In this document: positions 23,389 to 32,700 of the stretch, piece by piece
Numbering within the stretch: position 1 is the first letter of the stretch
How the letters are laid out: each line of letters begins with the position of its first letter
Assembly: GCA_031262745.1 (NCBI GenBank)
Contig: JAISHE010000044.1
Location: forward strand, 1 to 41,897
Direction of reading: 5' to 3'
From: Culturomica sp.
GTDB lineage: Bacteria > Bacteroidota > Bacteroidia > Bacteroidales > Marinifilaceae
DNA length: 41,897 nucleotides
Made by a program: the position numbers and the translations under genes
The notes under the pieces: model-generated
Seen by the model: only the letters and a program-made list of their open reading frames with translations
Told to the model about the DNA's origin: nothing
Databases searched by the model: none

Positions 23389-24963
23389 TTAAAACGGTAT
23401 TCTTCTTCCGGAGCCGAATGCCTTTTTACTAACTTTAATTGCCGGTGGGCATTGTGCCCTTTTATATTCGTTTTTAGCGATGAGGCTTACAACTTCAAAA
23501 ACAGTGTCCTTATTATAACCCTTTATAATCAAATTTTCTTCCGATAAGCCTTCTTCCAAGTAATCGTATAGAATTTTGTCCAAAACGTCATAATCCGGCA
23601 AAGAATCTTGATCTTTTTGATCCGGATGAAGTTCGGCGGAAGGTGCTTTGGTGATAGAGTTCGCAGGGATTATTACGCCGTTGCGATTGATGTGTTGCGC
23701 AAGTTCGTAAACTTCTGTTTTGTATATGTCGCCAATTACGCAGAGGGAACCGCAAAGGTCGCCGTATAAAGTGCCGTAGCCCACAGCTGCTTCACTCTTG
23801 TTGGAGGTATTTAAAACGATATTTCCGAACTTATTTGAAAGTGTGAAAAGCAATGTGCCGCGTATACGTGCCTGCAAATTTTCTTCGGCAACGTTAAACG
23901 GCAGACCTTTGAAAAGTGTTTCCAAAGAGTACATAAATTCGTTGTAAATAGTTTTAATAGGTAGTATATTGTGTTTAATTCCCAAATTCTTAGCTAAGTC
24001 TTCGGCATCTTTCACGGAGTGGTCGGTTGAAAATTCAGAAGGCATTAATATTCCCCAAACGTTGTCCTTACCGAGAACTTCAACTGCTAATGCTGCCACA
24101 ACGGAAGAATCAATGCCCCCGGACAGTCCTACCACTGCTTTTTCAAATTTATTCTTAGCAAAGAAGTCTTTCAAGCCGCTTTTCAAGGCTTTGTAGATGA
24201 CTTCAATGTTGCTTGCTTGCTTACCGGCTCGTTTCAACGGAGCACTTTCGTTAATCTTTTCCGTGTCCACGATCATAAAGTCTTCATCAAAACTTCTTAA
24301 TTTGTAAATACGTTCGCCGTTTTTGTTGTAAACCGAAGAATCGCCGTGGAAAACTAAGGATGTATTTGCTCCGCAACGATTGACGGAAATAACGGGTTTG
24401 CTGTGATTTTTGGCAATTTCCGAAAGGAAATGTTCTTTATAGGTCAATAAGTCTTTGGTGAAAGGCGGGTTGGCAATATATATAACCAAATCGTCCTGTT
24501 TTTGAATCAACTCTTCTTCATATTCGTCAAAAAGTATGCGTAAGTGTTGTTTTTTTAATATAATAGGTTTGGAATTTTCAAGTTCTCCTTCTGCAAAATA
24601 TCTGTTGTCATCGTAAATATCGTAATCACTAAACACTGTTTTGCGCACTTCGTCGGTAATTATTCCGTTTTGCATAAAAAATGCGGAGTTGTACATGCCT
24701 TCTTCATCTAAATTGGGTGCTCCCACAATAGCTGCAATTTCTTCACATTCTTTTGATATAGCAATAACCGCATTCATGCAATCTTTGGCATATTGTTCTC
24801 TTTCGAGCAGATCTTCGGGAAAGGTTCCGCAGATAGCAAGTTCGGGAAAAACAATCAAATCTGCGTTTTGTTCTTTTGCTTTTGCAATGGCTTTACTTAT
24901 AATCACATAATTTTTATCAATGTCGCCTGCATAGTAATTAAGTTGGGGGATGGCAATTTTCAT
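23389..24963 (-). CDS. nadE: NAD+ synthase with glutaminase domain lacking catalytic Cys
   Basis: A 524-aa protein with the glutamine-dependent NAD synthetase layout. It amidates nicotinate adenine dinucleotide to NAD with ATP. The N-terminal nitrilase-like domain (1-235) keeps Glu41 (FPELAICG) and Lys108 (VRKTVF) of the Glu-Lys-Cys triad. At the expected Cys position (normally ICEDxW), residues 141-149 read LRILFDEYE, with no cysteine. The synthetase domain is intact: SGGIDSS (281-287), NTSNKSEAAVGYGTLYGD and the C-terminal SGRRIPF. It probably depends on free ammonia or an external glutaminase. It is divergent from gldB and followed 3 bp later by crp/fnr. Confidence 0.9.
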   Translation of the reverse strand: MKIAIPQLNYYAGDIDKNYVIISKAIAKAKEQNADLIVFPELAICGTFPEDLLEREQYAKDCMNAVIAISKECEEIAAIVGAPNLDEEGMYNSAFFMQNGIITDEVRKTVFSDYDIYDDNRYFAEGELENSKPIILKKQHLRILFDEYEEELIQKQDDLVIYIANPPFTKDLLTYKEHFLSEIAKNHSKPVISVNRCGANTSLVFHGDSSVYNKNGERIYKLRSFDEDFMIVDTEKINESAPLKRAGKQASNIEVIYKALKSGLKDFFAKNKFEKAVVGLSGGIDSSVVAALAVEVLGKDNVWGILMPSEFSTDHSVKDAEDLAKNLGIKHNILPIKTIYNEFMYSLETLFKGLPFNVAEENLQARIRGTLLFTLSNKFGNIVLNTSNKSEAAVGYGTLYGDLCGSLCVIGDIYKTEVYELAQHINRNGVIIPANSITKAPSAELHPDQKDQDSLPDYDVLDKILYDYLEEGLSEENLIIKGYNKDTVFEVVSLIAKNEYKRAQCPPAIKVSKKAFGSGRRIPF

Positions 24964-24990
24964 CGTAATTCGGTTTTTAAGATTAATATG

Positions 24991-25006
24991 TATCTTTGCA
25001 AAGGTA
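24991..25006. promoter_or_regulatory. Abutting -7 boxes for nadE and gldB
   Basis: Plus-strand TATCTTTG (24991-24998) is followed at once by CAAAGGTA (24999-25006), which is TACCTTTG on the minus strand. The 16-bp element is palindromic at 14 of 16 positions. The plus box serves the gldB-like gene (ATG 25026), the minus box serves nadE (ATG 24963). Neither has a clear -33 TTTG. Confidence 0.5.
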
Positions 25007-25025
25007 AAATAATTCGACTGGACTT

Positions 25026-26012
25026 ATGGATAAATTGCAAAAGTTTTTTTTTATCTCGATAGTATTTTTGCTTCTCGTGGGCTGCGGAGAAAAAGTATCG
25101 CCGGTGGAAATGAATATTGTACGTTTTGATAAGATATTGTTTTCATTAAATCATGAACATCCGGATATAAAAACCATATCTTCTGACGATTATCCGTTTT
25201 TCAATATGTATGCTATTGGCGTTTTACAAATGCCTGATGTTAATTCTCCCGAATTTCCGGAACTTCTTTCACTTTTTCTTACGGATTCCACTATTAATAT
25301 TATTAACGATTCGGTGGAGCATGCTTATCCGCAAATGGATATGCAGGAAAGGGAACTTTCATCGGCTTTCGGTTATTATAAACATTATTTCCCTTTTGCC
25401 ACGCTGCCAAAAGTTTATTCTTGTATTTCCGGTCTTAACCAGTCAATTATCACCGACAGTGTAATGATTGGTATAGGTTTGGATAATTATTTGGGTGAAG
25501 ATTATATTTTCTATCGTCTTTTGGCGGAACCTGTGCCAAAGTATATACGCAAGAAGATGACGGCAAACCATATTGTAAGAGATGTGATTTATGGATGGTT
25601 GACCGCTTCATATCCTTTTCATCCTGAAAAGCTTGATCTTATAAGCGGAATGATTTATCAAGGTAAAATATGTTATCTTATGGAAAAACTATTGCCTGCT
25701 TACTCTCAGGAAAGGATTTTTAATTTCGATAAGACACAATTGCATTGGTGTAAAGACAATGAAGTTGAAATGTGGGAATTCCTTTTAAGCGGAGAATTGA
25801 TTTTTAACAACACTCCGTTTGTGTTGAACAAATATCTTAACGATGCACCTTTCAGTTCCGGAATGCCACAGGAATCACCGGGTAGGGCAGTGGTTTGGAG
25901 TGGTTATAGGATAATAAGACAATACGTTGACAATTCCGGAGCATCTCTTTCCGATTTAATGCAAGAACAGGACTACCATAAAATATTACGCTTATCGAAA
26001 TATCGTCCGTAG
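25026..26012 (+). CDS. gldB: GldB-like gliding-motility lipoprotein
   Basis: A 328-aa lipoprotein with lipobox LVGC (Cys20 as the lipidated residue). The sequence matches the GldB family: NIVRFDKILFSL near the N-terminus, YYKHYFPFATLPKVYSCISG, and the GLDNYLGEDYIFY motif. GldB was named from gliding mutants of Flavobacterium, but homologues occur in non-gliding Bacteroidota, where the role is unclear. It is predicted in the periplasm, attached to a membrane. The gldC partner is not next to it. It is divergent from nadE. Confidence 0.85.
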   Translation: MDKLQKFFFISIVFLLLVGCGEKVSPVEMNIVRFDKILFSLNHEHPDIKTISSDDYPFFNMYAIGVLQMPDVNSPEFPELLSLFLTDSTINIINDSVEHAYPQMDMQERELSSAFGYYKHYFPFATLPKVYSCISGLNQSIITDSVMIGIGLDNYLGEDYIFYRLLAEPVPKYIRKKMTANHIVRDVIYGWLTASYPFHPEKLDLISGMIYQGKICYLMEKLLPAYSQERIFNFDKTQLHWCKDNEVEMWEFLLSGELIFNNTPFVLNKYLNDAPFSSGMPQESPGRAVVWSGYRIIRQYVDNSGASLSDLMQEQDYHKILRLSKYRP

Positions 26013-26197
26013 AAAGTGAGATAGAGACATTCCGTTACACATATATAGGCGTTTTTATATCATGTTATGCTACTGTTATGAAATACTACATAATATAAAT
26101 TGCTTTATCATATAAGTATTTGCAGCAAAATTAACATTTGGATTGAAACCTTATTTTATAAGTAGGCGTATTCTTTGGAAATTAAAAAAATAAGAAT

Positions 26198-27079
26198 ATG
26201 AAAACCAAAATTATTTTATTATTAATTGTTATTTCTTTACCTTTTATAGGAATCGGGCAGACGTTGAAACCGAATAAAGATTCAACGTGGATGAGAGGTG
26301 GTTTGGTGAGTGCCAATTTCTCACAATCAAGTTTAACTAATTGGTCGGCAGGTGGCGAATCTGCACTCGGACTTGAATCAATGCTTGCTTATGAGGTTAA
26401 TTATAAGAAAAGTAAAAATTTGTGGCATAATCGCTTTGAATTTGCCTACGGTGTCAATCATACCGATAGCGACGGTACCCGCAAAAGCAATGATAAGATT
26501 TATATTTCATCAAATTACGGTTACGCAATGGCTAAAAACCTGTATGCAAGTGCATTGATGACCTTTCAAACTCAGTTTGAAAAAGGTTATAATTACAAAG
26601 TTTCCGATGTTAATTATATTTCCAAATTCATGGCACCGGGTTATCTAACGATTGGTGCCGGTGCAACATGGACGCCTAAAAGTTGGCTCACTGCCACTTT
26701 AACGCCTGCCACGTGGAAAGGTACATTTGTAACCGATGACAGTCTTTCGTCCGTCGGTGCATACGGAGTTGATAAAGGAGATCATCTTTTGTCGGAGTTT
26801 GGTGCCAATTTAAAAGCGGAAGCAAAATATGAATTTCTGCCCAATATGACGGTCTACACTCGTGTAAATCTCTACTCCAATTATCTCGGCAAGCCTTGGA
26901 ATATAGACGTGAATTGGGATGTGATACTTAACATGAAAGTAAATAATTGGTTTTCGGCAAACGTTACAACTAATCTCGTTTACGATGACGACCAGAGAAT
27001 TGCCCGTAAAGACGGTACGACGAGACCCGTAGTACAATTTAAAGAAGTACTTGGAGTAGGTTTACAACTTAACTTCTAA
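26198..27079 (+). CDS. DUF3078 outer-membrane beta-barrel protein
   Basis: A 293-aa exported protein. The signal peptide is MKTKIILLLIVISLPFIGIG. The mature part has the DUF3078 signature WMRGGLVSANFSQSSLTNW followed by alternating strands and a C-terminal phenylalanine (LGVGLQLNF), the usual end of an outer-membrane barrel. Function is unknown, probably an outer-membrane protein. The upstream 185 bp contain no clear promoter match; a TTCTTTG-like box near 26170 is weak. Its 3' end overlaps the DUF4268 gene by 11 bp, tail to tail. Confidence 0.85.
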   Translation: MKTKIILLLIVISLPFIGIGQTLKPNKDSTWMRGGLVSANFSQSSLTNWSAGGESALGLESMLAYEVNYKKSKNLWHNRFEFAYGVNHTDSDGTRKSNDKIYISSNYGYAMAKNLYASALMTFQTQFEKGYNYKVSDVNYISKFMAPGYLTIGAGATWTPKSWLTATLTPATWKGTFVTDDSLSSVGAYGVDKGDHLLSEFGANLKAEAKYEFLPNMTVYTRVNLYSNYLGKPWNIDVNWDVILNMKVNNWFSANVTTNLVYDDDQRIARKDGTTRPVVQFKEVLGVGLQLNF

Positions 27080-27530
27080 ATCTCTTGATATTTTCGTTGA
27101 CAGGATGGCGATATTCGCGATATATATCTTCCAATATCGGCATCTTCTTAACGAAAAAGGCGTATATCTTTGCCCATTCGTCGGGATTATAAATGCTTAC
27201 ATTCGGTAGTTTAAAGTAGATAGCACTCACAGTGCGTCCGATTTCTCTAAAATCCTCATCCCATAGAAGTTCGTTTCCTGTCTGTTCGGTGATTAACTTC
27301 CGATAAGGCAGGAAACTTTCGTATATCTCATATCTCCGCAAATCATTACGATGGTCTATTTGGAACATTACCAACGCCTTATCCGCATCTGCGTGAAACT
27401 TCAATTGCGTATTACGTATACCTATTCCCGTGAGTAACCAACGTCGCCTTATGTTATTAGAAGAGCAATATTTTTTGAATCCTTCCCAGAATTTTTCCCT
27501 TAACTCCTTTGCTTCTTCTTTTGTTAACAC
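27069..27530 (-). CDS. DUF4268 family protein
   Basis: A protein of about 153 aa with the DUF4268 pattern (LTKEEAKELREKFWEGFKKY, then RRRWLLTGIGI and FQIDHRNDLRRYEIYE). DUF4268 also appears as the C-terminal part of larger putative nucleases; here it stands alone. The frame opens at GTG 27557, but family alignment favours GTG 27530, where the protein begins in the L-T-K-E-E segment. A minus-strand -7 box TACATTTG at 27567-27560 would start transcription near 27553, which also argues for 27530. Function unknown. Confidence 0.75.
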   Translation of the reverse strand: MLTKEEAKELREKFWEGFKKYCSSNNIRRRWLLTGIGIRNTQLKFHADADKALVMFQIDHRNDLRRYEIYESFLPYRKLITEQTGNELLWDEDFREIGRTVSAIYFKLPNVSIYNPDEWAKIYAFFVKKMPILEDIYREYRHPVNENIKRFRS

Positions 27531-27559
27531 TATTCGATTGGTTTTAATTTTCAGCACCC

Positions 27560-27567
27560 CAAATGTA
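27560..27567 (-). promoter_or_regulatory. -7 box for DUF4268 gene
   Basis: Plus-strand CAAATGTA is TACATTTG on the minus strand. Its expected start near 27553 lies downstream of the GTG at 27557, so it supports the GTG start at 27530. Confidence 0.4.
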
Positions 27568-27609
27568 CAAAATAGTTGACTTGAATTTCAATATTTATTA
27601 GTAATCTAT

Positions 27610-27639
27610 TTTGTATACCAAGTTTTTTGAGTATTTTTG
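27610..27639 (+). promoter_or_regulatory. Promoter for 97-aa gene
   Basis: TTTG (27610-27613) and TATTTTTG (27632-27639) are 18 nt apart, upstream of ATG 27671. Both match the Bacteroidota consensus. Confidence 0.45.
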
Positions 27640-27670
27640 ACAATATTAAAAATTTAAATTCTATCAAGAT

Positions 27671-27964
27671 ATGGCAAGCATAAGAAGATTGAAGAAAGAT
27701 ATTGATTATCTAACATTTGCAGTGATTGCAGATAGTCTTAACTATAGTTTAAACAATAGTAAAGGCGAAGACGAAGTTAGCAAAATTATTGCAGAGGTGA
27801 TTAATATGAGGAATGAAATGAGGATTAAGATAGTTAATCCTACTATTGAGGAAGGTGAAAAGAATGCAGTTAAGAAGTACTATCGTGGTATATGGAATGA
27901 GGTTTTGAAAACTGTTGATAGTGCTTTCACCAAGTTAAGCGAAACTGTTTCTTCGGGTAAATAG
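27671..27964 (+). CDS. Small conserved helical protein, 97 aa
   Basis: A short, charged, all-helical-looking protein (MASIRRLKKDIDYLTFAV, then EVSKIIAEVINMRNEM and VKKYYRGIWNEVLKTVDSAF). It resembles a small conserved hypothetical family common in Bacteroidales. No signal peptide, membrane segment or catalytic motif is visible, so it is likely cytoplasmic. It has its own promoter and a strong terminator directly after it, so it is a single-gene transcription unit. Its function is unknown to me. Confidence 0.8.
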   Translation: MASIRRLKKDIDYLTFAVIADSLNYSLNNSKGEDEVSKIIAEVINMRNEMRIKIVNPTIEEGEKNAVKKYYRGIWNEVLKTVDSAFTKLSETVSSGK

Positions 27965-27992
27965 TTTAATGAAATATTTGTTCATGTGTATG

Positions 27993-28032
27993 TCGGGAGA
28001 TTGTTTTGAGTAAGACGTCTCCCGATTTTTTT
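27993..28032 (+). terminator. Rho-independent terminator after 97-aa gene
   Basis: TCGGGAGA (27993-28000) pairs perfectly with TCTCCCGA (28018-28025), followed by seven T (28026-28032). The next gene's ATG is only 2 nt further on, so its own transcript must begin elsewhere or come from read-through. Confidence 0.8.
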
Positions 28033-28033
28033 A

Positions 28034-28588
28034 ATGGAAAAGTTAGTTAATATACAGGGCATAGGGGTGGTGAAGTTGCGCAGAGGACGCAATATCAAAC
28101 ATTTGTCGATTCGGATGGCTGCCGGTAGAGGAATTTGGCTTAATGTACCTTGGTTGATTAGTTATGAACAGGCAATTAAATTTTTGCAATCACAGACGGC
28201 TTGGATTGATGAAAATCGAAAGAAGTTTGTTAATATTGAATCTCGCAAACAGGATTTGCAGGTGGAGGAGGAAATAAAACGTGCTTGCAGGGAGTTTATG
28301 CCTGCTCGTGTTGAGGCACTTGCTTGCAGGCATGGTTTTAGTTATGGTCGTTTAAGTTTCAGAAATAATGTTTCCAATTGGGGAAGTTGTTCGTGGAACA
28401 ATAATATTAGTTTGAATGTGAAATTGATGAGAATGCCCGATGAAGTGATTGATTACGTAATTATCCATGAGTTGTGTCATACTGTTGAGAAAAATCATTC
28501 CGACAGATTTTGGGCATTGGTTGAGAAGTGTTGTCCCGATTATCGGAGATTGCGTGCTTATTTGAAAACTAAGCATACTGCTTTTTGA
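28034..28588 (+). CDS. YgjP/DUF45-type zinc metallopeptidase
   Basis: A 184-aa protein of the M48-like YgjP (DUF45) family. The zinc motif HELCH is at residues 145-149 with a third ligand in NHSDRFW, and NWGSCSWNNNISLN is the usual upstream family motif. It is shorter than the commonest forms (about 230 aa), mainly because the N-terminal part is compact. These proteins are predicted proteases, sometimes linked to restriction systems, but no restriction genes are adjacent. The start sits directly behind a terminator T-run, so its expression is odd. Confidence 0.85.
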   Translation: MEKLVNIQGIGVVKLRRGRNIKHLSIRMAAGRGIWLNVPWLISYEQAIKFLQSQTAWIDENRKKFVNIESRKQDLQVEEEIKRACREFMPARVEALACRHGFSYGRLSFRNNVSNWGSCSWNNNISLNVKLMRMPDEVIDYVIIHELCHTVEKNHSDRFWALVEKCCPDYRRLRAYLKTKHTAF

Positions 28589-28614
28589 ATTAATATTAAT
28601 ATTTTATACATTTG
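28584..28614 (+). promoter_or_regulatory. Promoter for mrp-sprE-tsaE-porE series
   Basis: TTTG (28584-28587) and TACATTTG (28607-28614) are 19 nt apart, the ideal Bacteroidota spacing. The start would lie near 28621, upstream of ATG 28648. Confidence 0.65.
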
Positions 28615-28647
28615 TTTGTTTTATAAATCACATAAGTCTTTTGGGGA

Positions 28648-29715
28648 ATGAAAGATATAAAGTCATTATTGAAAGAGATTAAATATCCGGGAAGTAGCAA
28701 AGATATAATTGCACTTGACATGGTGCAAAATATTAAAGTTGAAGGAGATATTCTTTCTTTTCGTTTGGTTTTTCAGAAATCGGAAGATCCGTTTACTGCC
28801 GTAGTGAAGAGGAAATGTGAGGAGTTGTTGAGAGCCAAAACCGATTATAATGATATTAGGATTGAAGTAGTTTTTATTCAGGATTTGGAACGCCCGTTGT
28901 CTGTGGAGAAAGTAAAAAATATTGTAGCGATTTCTTCCGGTAAGGGAGGAGTGGGCAAGTCTACGGTTGCGGCTAATTTAGCTGTGGCGCTTGTTCTCGA
29001 TGGTTATAAGGTAGGTTTGATTGATGCCGATATTTTTGGTCCTTCTATTCCCAAAATGTTTGGTGTGGAGGAAGAGCGTCCTTACTTAACGGAAATAGAC
29101 GGCAAAGATTATATTGAACCTGTTGAGAAATATGGTGTTAAGTTGCTTTCAATAGGTTTTTTTGTAGATTCGGATGCTGCAACAGTTTGGCGCGGGCCTA
29201 TGGCTTCTGGAGCTTTGAAGCAACTCATAGAACAGGGGCACTGGGGGGAGTTGGACTTTCTTTTAATTGATCTGCCTCCGGGTACAAGTGATATTCATTT
29301 GACTTTGGTTCAGACTTTGGCATTGACGGGTGCTGTGGTTGTAACCACTCCTCAGCATGTAGCTTTGGCAGATGCCGTAAAGGGTATTAATATGTTTGAG
29401 TCGCCGGGTATAAGTGTTCCGGTTCTCGGTATTGTTGAGAATATGTCTTGGTTCACTCCTGAGGAACTTCCTCAGAATAGGTATTATATCTTTGGTAATA
29501 GCGGTGGCAAGAGATTAGCGGAAGAGAAAGGGCTTCCTTTGTTGGGGCAGATACCTGTTGTTCAGGGAATTTGTGATTCGGGAGATAACGGACGTCCCAT
29601 AGTTGCCGACACTCATTCTGTCGTTGCTTCGGCATTTATGGAGTTGGCTGAAAATTTAGTTAGAGAGGTGGAGAGTAGAGGTGAAACTGCTAAAAGGGTA
29701 AAGTTACATAAATGA
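28648..29715 (+). CDS. mrp: Mrp/ApbC-family iron-sulfur carrier P-loop ATPase
   Basis: A 355-aa protein with an N-terminal MIP18/DUF59-like domain (about 1-80) and an Mrp/NBP35 ATPase domain. The deviant Walker A is GKGGVGKST (98-106). DADIFGPSIPKMFG and LIDLPPGTSDIH are family motifs. Mrp proteins carry and transfer [4Fe-4S] clusters. The usual C-x-x-C pair after the ENMS motif is absent: the sequence reads ENMSWFTPEELPQ. My recollection is that Bacteroidota Mrp proteins often look like this, so cluster binding may use other residues. It starts the rightward series that includes the T9SS genes. Confidence 0.93.
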   Translation: MKDIKSLLKEIKYPGSSKDIIALDMVQNIKVEGDILSFRLVFQKSEDPFTAVVKRKCEELLRAKTDYNDIRIEVVFIQDLERPLSVEKVKNIVAISSGKGGVGKSTVAANLAVALVLDGYKVGLIDADIFGPSIPKMFGVEEERPYLTEIDGKDYIEPVEKYGVKLLSIGFFVDSDAATVWRGPMASGALKQLIEQGHWGELDFLLIDLPPGTSDIHLTLVQTLALTGAVVVTTPQHVALADAVKGINMFESPGISVPVLGIVENMSWFTPEELPQNRYYIFGNSGGKRLAEEKGLPLLGQIPVVQGICDSGDNGRPIVADTHSVVASAFMELAENLVREVESRGETAKRVKLHK

Positions 29716-29724
29716 TAATTCGAT

Positions 29725-32700
29725 TTGAGTAGAAAGATTGCAATATATCTGATGTTATTGTTTTTGGTTGCTTGCTCAACTAAGAAGAATAATTTTTTCA
29801 CTCGAAATTATCATTATTTCACCACTAATTACAATGTATATTTTAATGGTAACGAAGCTTTTAAACAGGCTTTGAAGAAGATGGAAGCAAATCATAAGGA
29901 GGATTACACTAATTTGCTTCCTGTTTTTGTTTCAAGTAATGACCAAACGCGCTCTATGTGCAATTCCGATATGGATTATGCGATAGAAAAAGCGGTTAAA
30001 GCGATAGATAAACATTCGATAACTGCTAAACCTAAGCGTAGGGGTAATAAGGATTCAAAGCGTTATGAGGATTTTAGAAAGAAGAGGGAGTATAATGATA
30101 TGATTCCCGATTGTTATTTGCTTATGGGTAAGGCTTATTTTTACAAGAAGCAGTATTCAATGGCTAATAATACTTTTCGACATATTTTAAGACAGTATTC
30201 TACGGATGAGAAGTTGGTGACGGAAACGCAATTGTGGCTTTTCCGAAGTCATGTGGAGATGGGACATTACGATGAAGCTGCAAATGAAGCAAAGACACTT
30301 GCCGGAGTGAAACTGACACGCAGGCAAAAGGAGTTGTTTTATGCTACCAATACGGAACTTGCAATTAAGCAGAATAATTTTTCTCAAGCTATTGATGATG
30401 TTAAATATTTGGTGGATGTAACGTCTGACGTTAGCAGGTCGTTGCGTTATAAGTTTATTCTTGCTCAACTTTATTTGCAGGAAAATCGCCAAAGTGAGGC
30501 AATGGCTATGTTGAAGAAATTATCTCATTTCAATTTTAATTATGAGATGGCTTTTAATGCTAAAATTGATATGGCTCTTGCATATACGGAAGATGATAAG
30601 GATGTGAAAAAAACTCTTCAAAAAATGTTGAAGGATGTGAAGAACGAGGAGTTTAAGGACAGAATTTATTATGCTCTCGGAAATATTGCCGACAGGGATG
30701 GAGATGAAAAGGGTGCTATTGATTATTATTGGCAGTCTGTTCGCAATAGTGTGAGTAACGACAATCAGAAGTCGCTTTCTTTTTTGAAGTTGGGCGATTA
30801 TTATTTCGCGGACAAGGATTACGTTAATGCGCAACTTTGTTATGATTCTTGCATGTTTTTCATGGATACGCGGGTTGAAAATTATGACGATTTGAAGTTA
30901 AGAGTAACCAATTTGACGAGTTTGGTAAATAGTCTTAATGTTATTTACACACAGGATAGTTTGCAGAGGATAGCTGCTTTGCCTGAGGCGGAAAGAAATA
31001 GGATCATTGATGAGCAGATTCAGAAAATTAAAGATGATGAAGCAAAAGCGAAGGAGTTGGAACGTCAGGCACAGCAGGAAAGAAGTTTTTATTATCGCAG
31101 CAATATGATGAGTTATGGTGGTGGAGGTTCAGGTAGCAACAATTTATCATCCGGCGACTGGTACTTTTATAATCCTATGACGATAGCAATGGGTAAGAAC
31201 GAATTTAGGCGTAAATGGGGACGTCGTCGTTTGGAGGATAATTGGCGCAGGATAAATAAGTCAATGGTTGCTCCGACGGATGTTGGTGATATGGCTATCA
31301 CCGATAGTGAGCCGGAAGAAGAAGTAGATTTGAAGAGTAAGGATTATTATTTGAAGAATTTGCCGTTGACTCCTGAGCAATTGGCGGTGTCGAATGAAAA
31401 GTTGCAAAATGCTTATTATAGTGCGGGGGAACTTTATCTTTATACATTCAACGATCCTGTTAAGGCTTTGGAATGTTTTGAGGCTTATATTAACCGTTAT
31501 AAGGAAGGTAATAAGTTACCACAGGTTTATTATCTTGCTTATTATTCGGCAAATGAAATCGGTGAAACGATTAAGGCGGAAGGCTATAAGAACGATTTGA
31601 TTAAAAAATTTCCGGATAATGAATTGACTAAGAGTATACTTGATCCTAATTATTCCCAAAAGACGGAAACGGAGTCGGAAGAGGTTAATAAATTGTATGA
31701 AGTTGCTTATAATTTGTATGAGGAGATGTATTACTCACAGGCTCTTGATAAGGCTAATGAGATTTTACTAAGATACCCGGACAATAAATTAAAGTCAAAT
31801 GTATTGTTTTTGCGAGCCATGTGTATGCTTAATTTGGGTAAAAATGATGAGATACGGGTTGCGTTAAATGATGTTTTAGATTCTAAGCCGAGTAGGGAGA
31901 TAAGTGATGTGGTTAATTCTATAATGGCATCCATGAATGTAGGCAGCAAGCCGGTTGCTTACACGGAATCGGATATGAGTAATGCCCGTTATTTGAGGAG
32001 TAACAGACATTGGGTGTTTAGTGATACGATTGAAAACAAAATTGATACATCGGCTGGTGAAACGCCTTATTTGATAGACAATTCAGCTAAATATGATGTG
32101 ATTATAGTTTTGCCGGAAGATATAAAGACTGTGCAAACTTTGCAATTGCAGGGACGTCTCACTTATATTAATGCCGGCAATATCATTAGCGGTAAGGATT
32201 ATAAGATGACAAAGGAAAACCTGTGGTATAAGGTTGATGCTTTGAAGATCGGTACTTTTGAAAAATATGCTGAGGCAGAGGAATATTTGACACGTATTTC
32301 GGGCGACCGTAATATTTTAAAGATACTTGGTAATTCCGATTATAGGATTTTTGCAATTTCTACCGCCAATTTGGAGATGTTGAAGCGTTTGAAGGATGTG
32401 GATGGTTATTTGGATTTCTTTGTTAAAAATTACTTTAAGGATTCTCGTAAGGGAGAAGCGATTACCGGTCAACTCGGTACGTCGGCACATATTTTTACTT
32501 ATAGTGATGACTCCGAATATGACGTGGCATTCTATTTACCTTTCCGAAAAGTTAACATGAATAGACTTGCCGGTATTTTGAAGTCTATAGAGTCGGCTTA
32601 TGTTCTTTCACGTGAGGATTATGATGAAAATCATGAGATTTTACTTTTGGAAAATGTAGGTAACAAAACTCAGGCTTTGGAGCAGATGAATTTGTTGATG

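Noticed and set aside
23389..24963. nadE as a pseudogene
   Set aside because: The frame is complete and the synthetase motifs are intact; only the glutaminase cysteine is missing.
27531..27557. Upstream GTG start of the DUF4268 protein
   Set aside because: The nine extra residues do not match the family, and the predicted transcript start lies downstream of this GTG.
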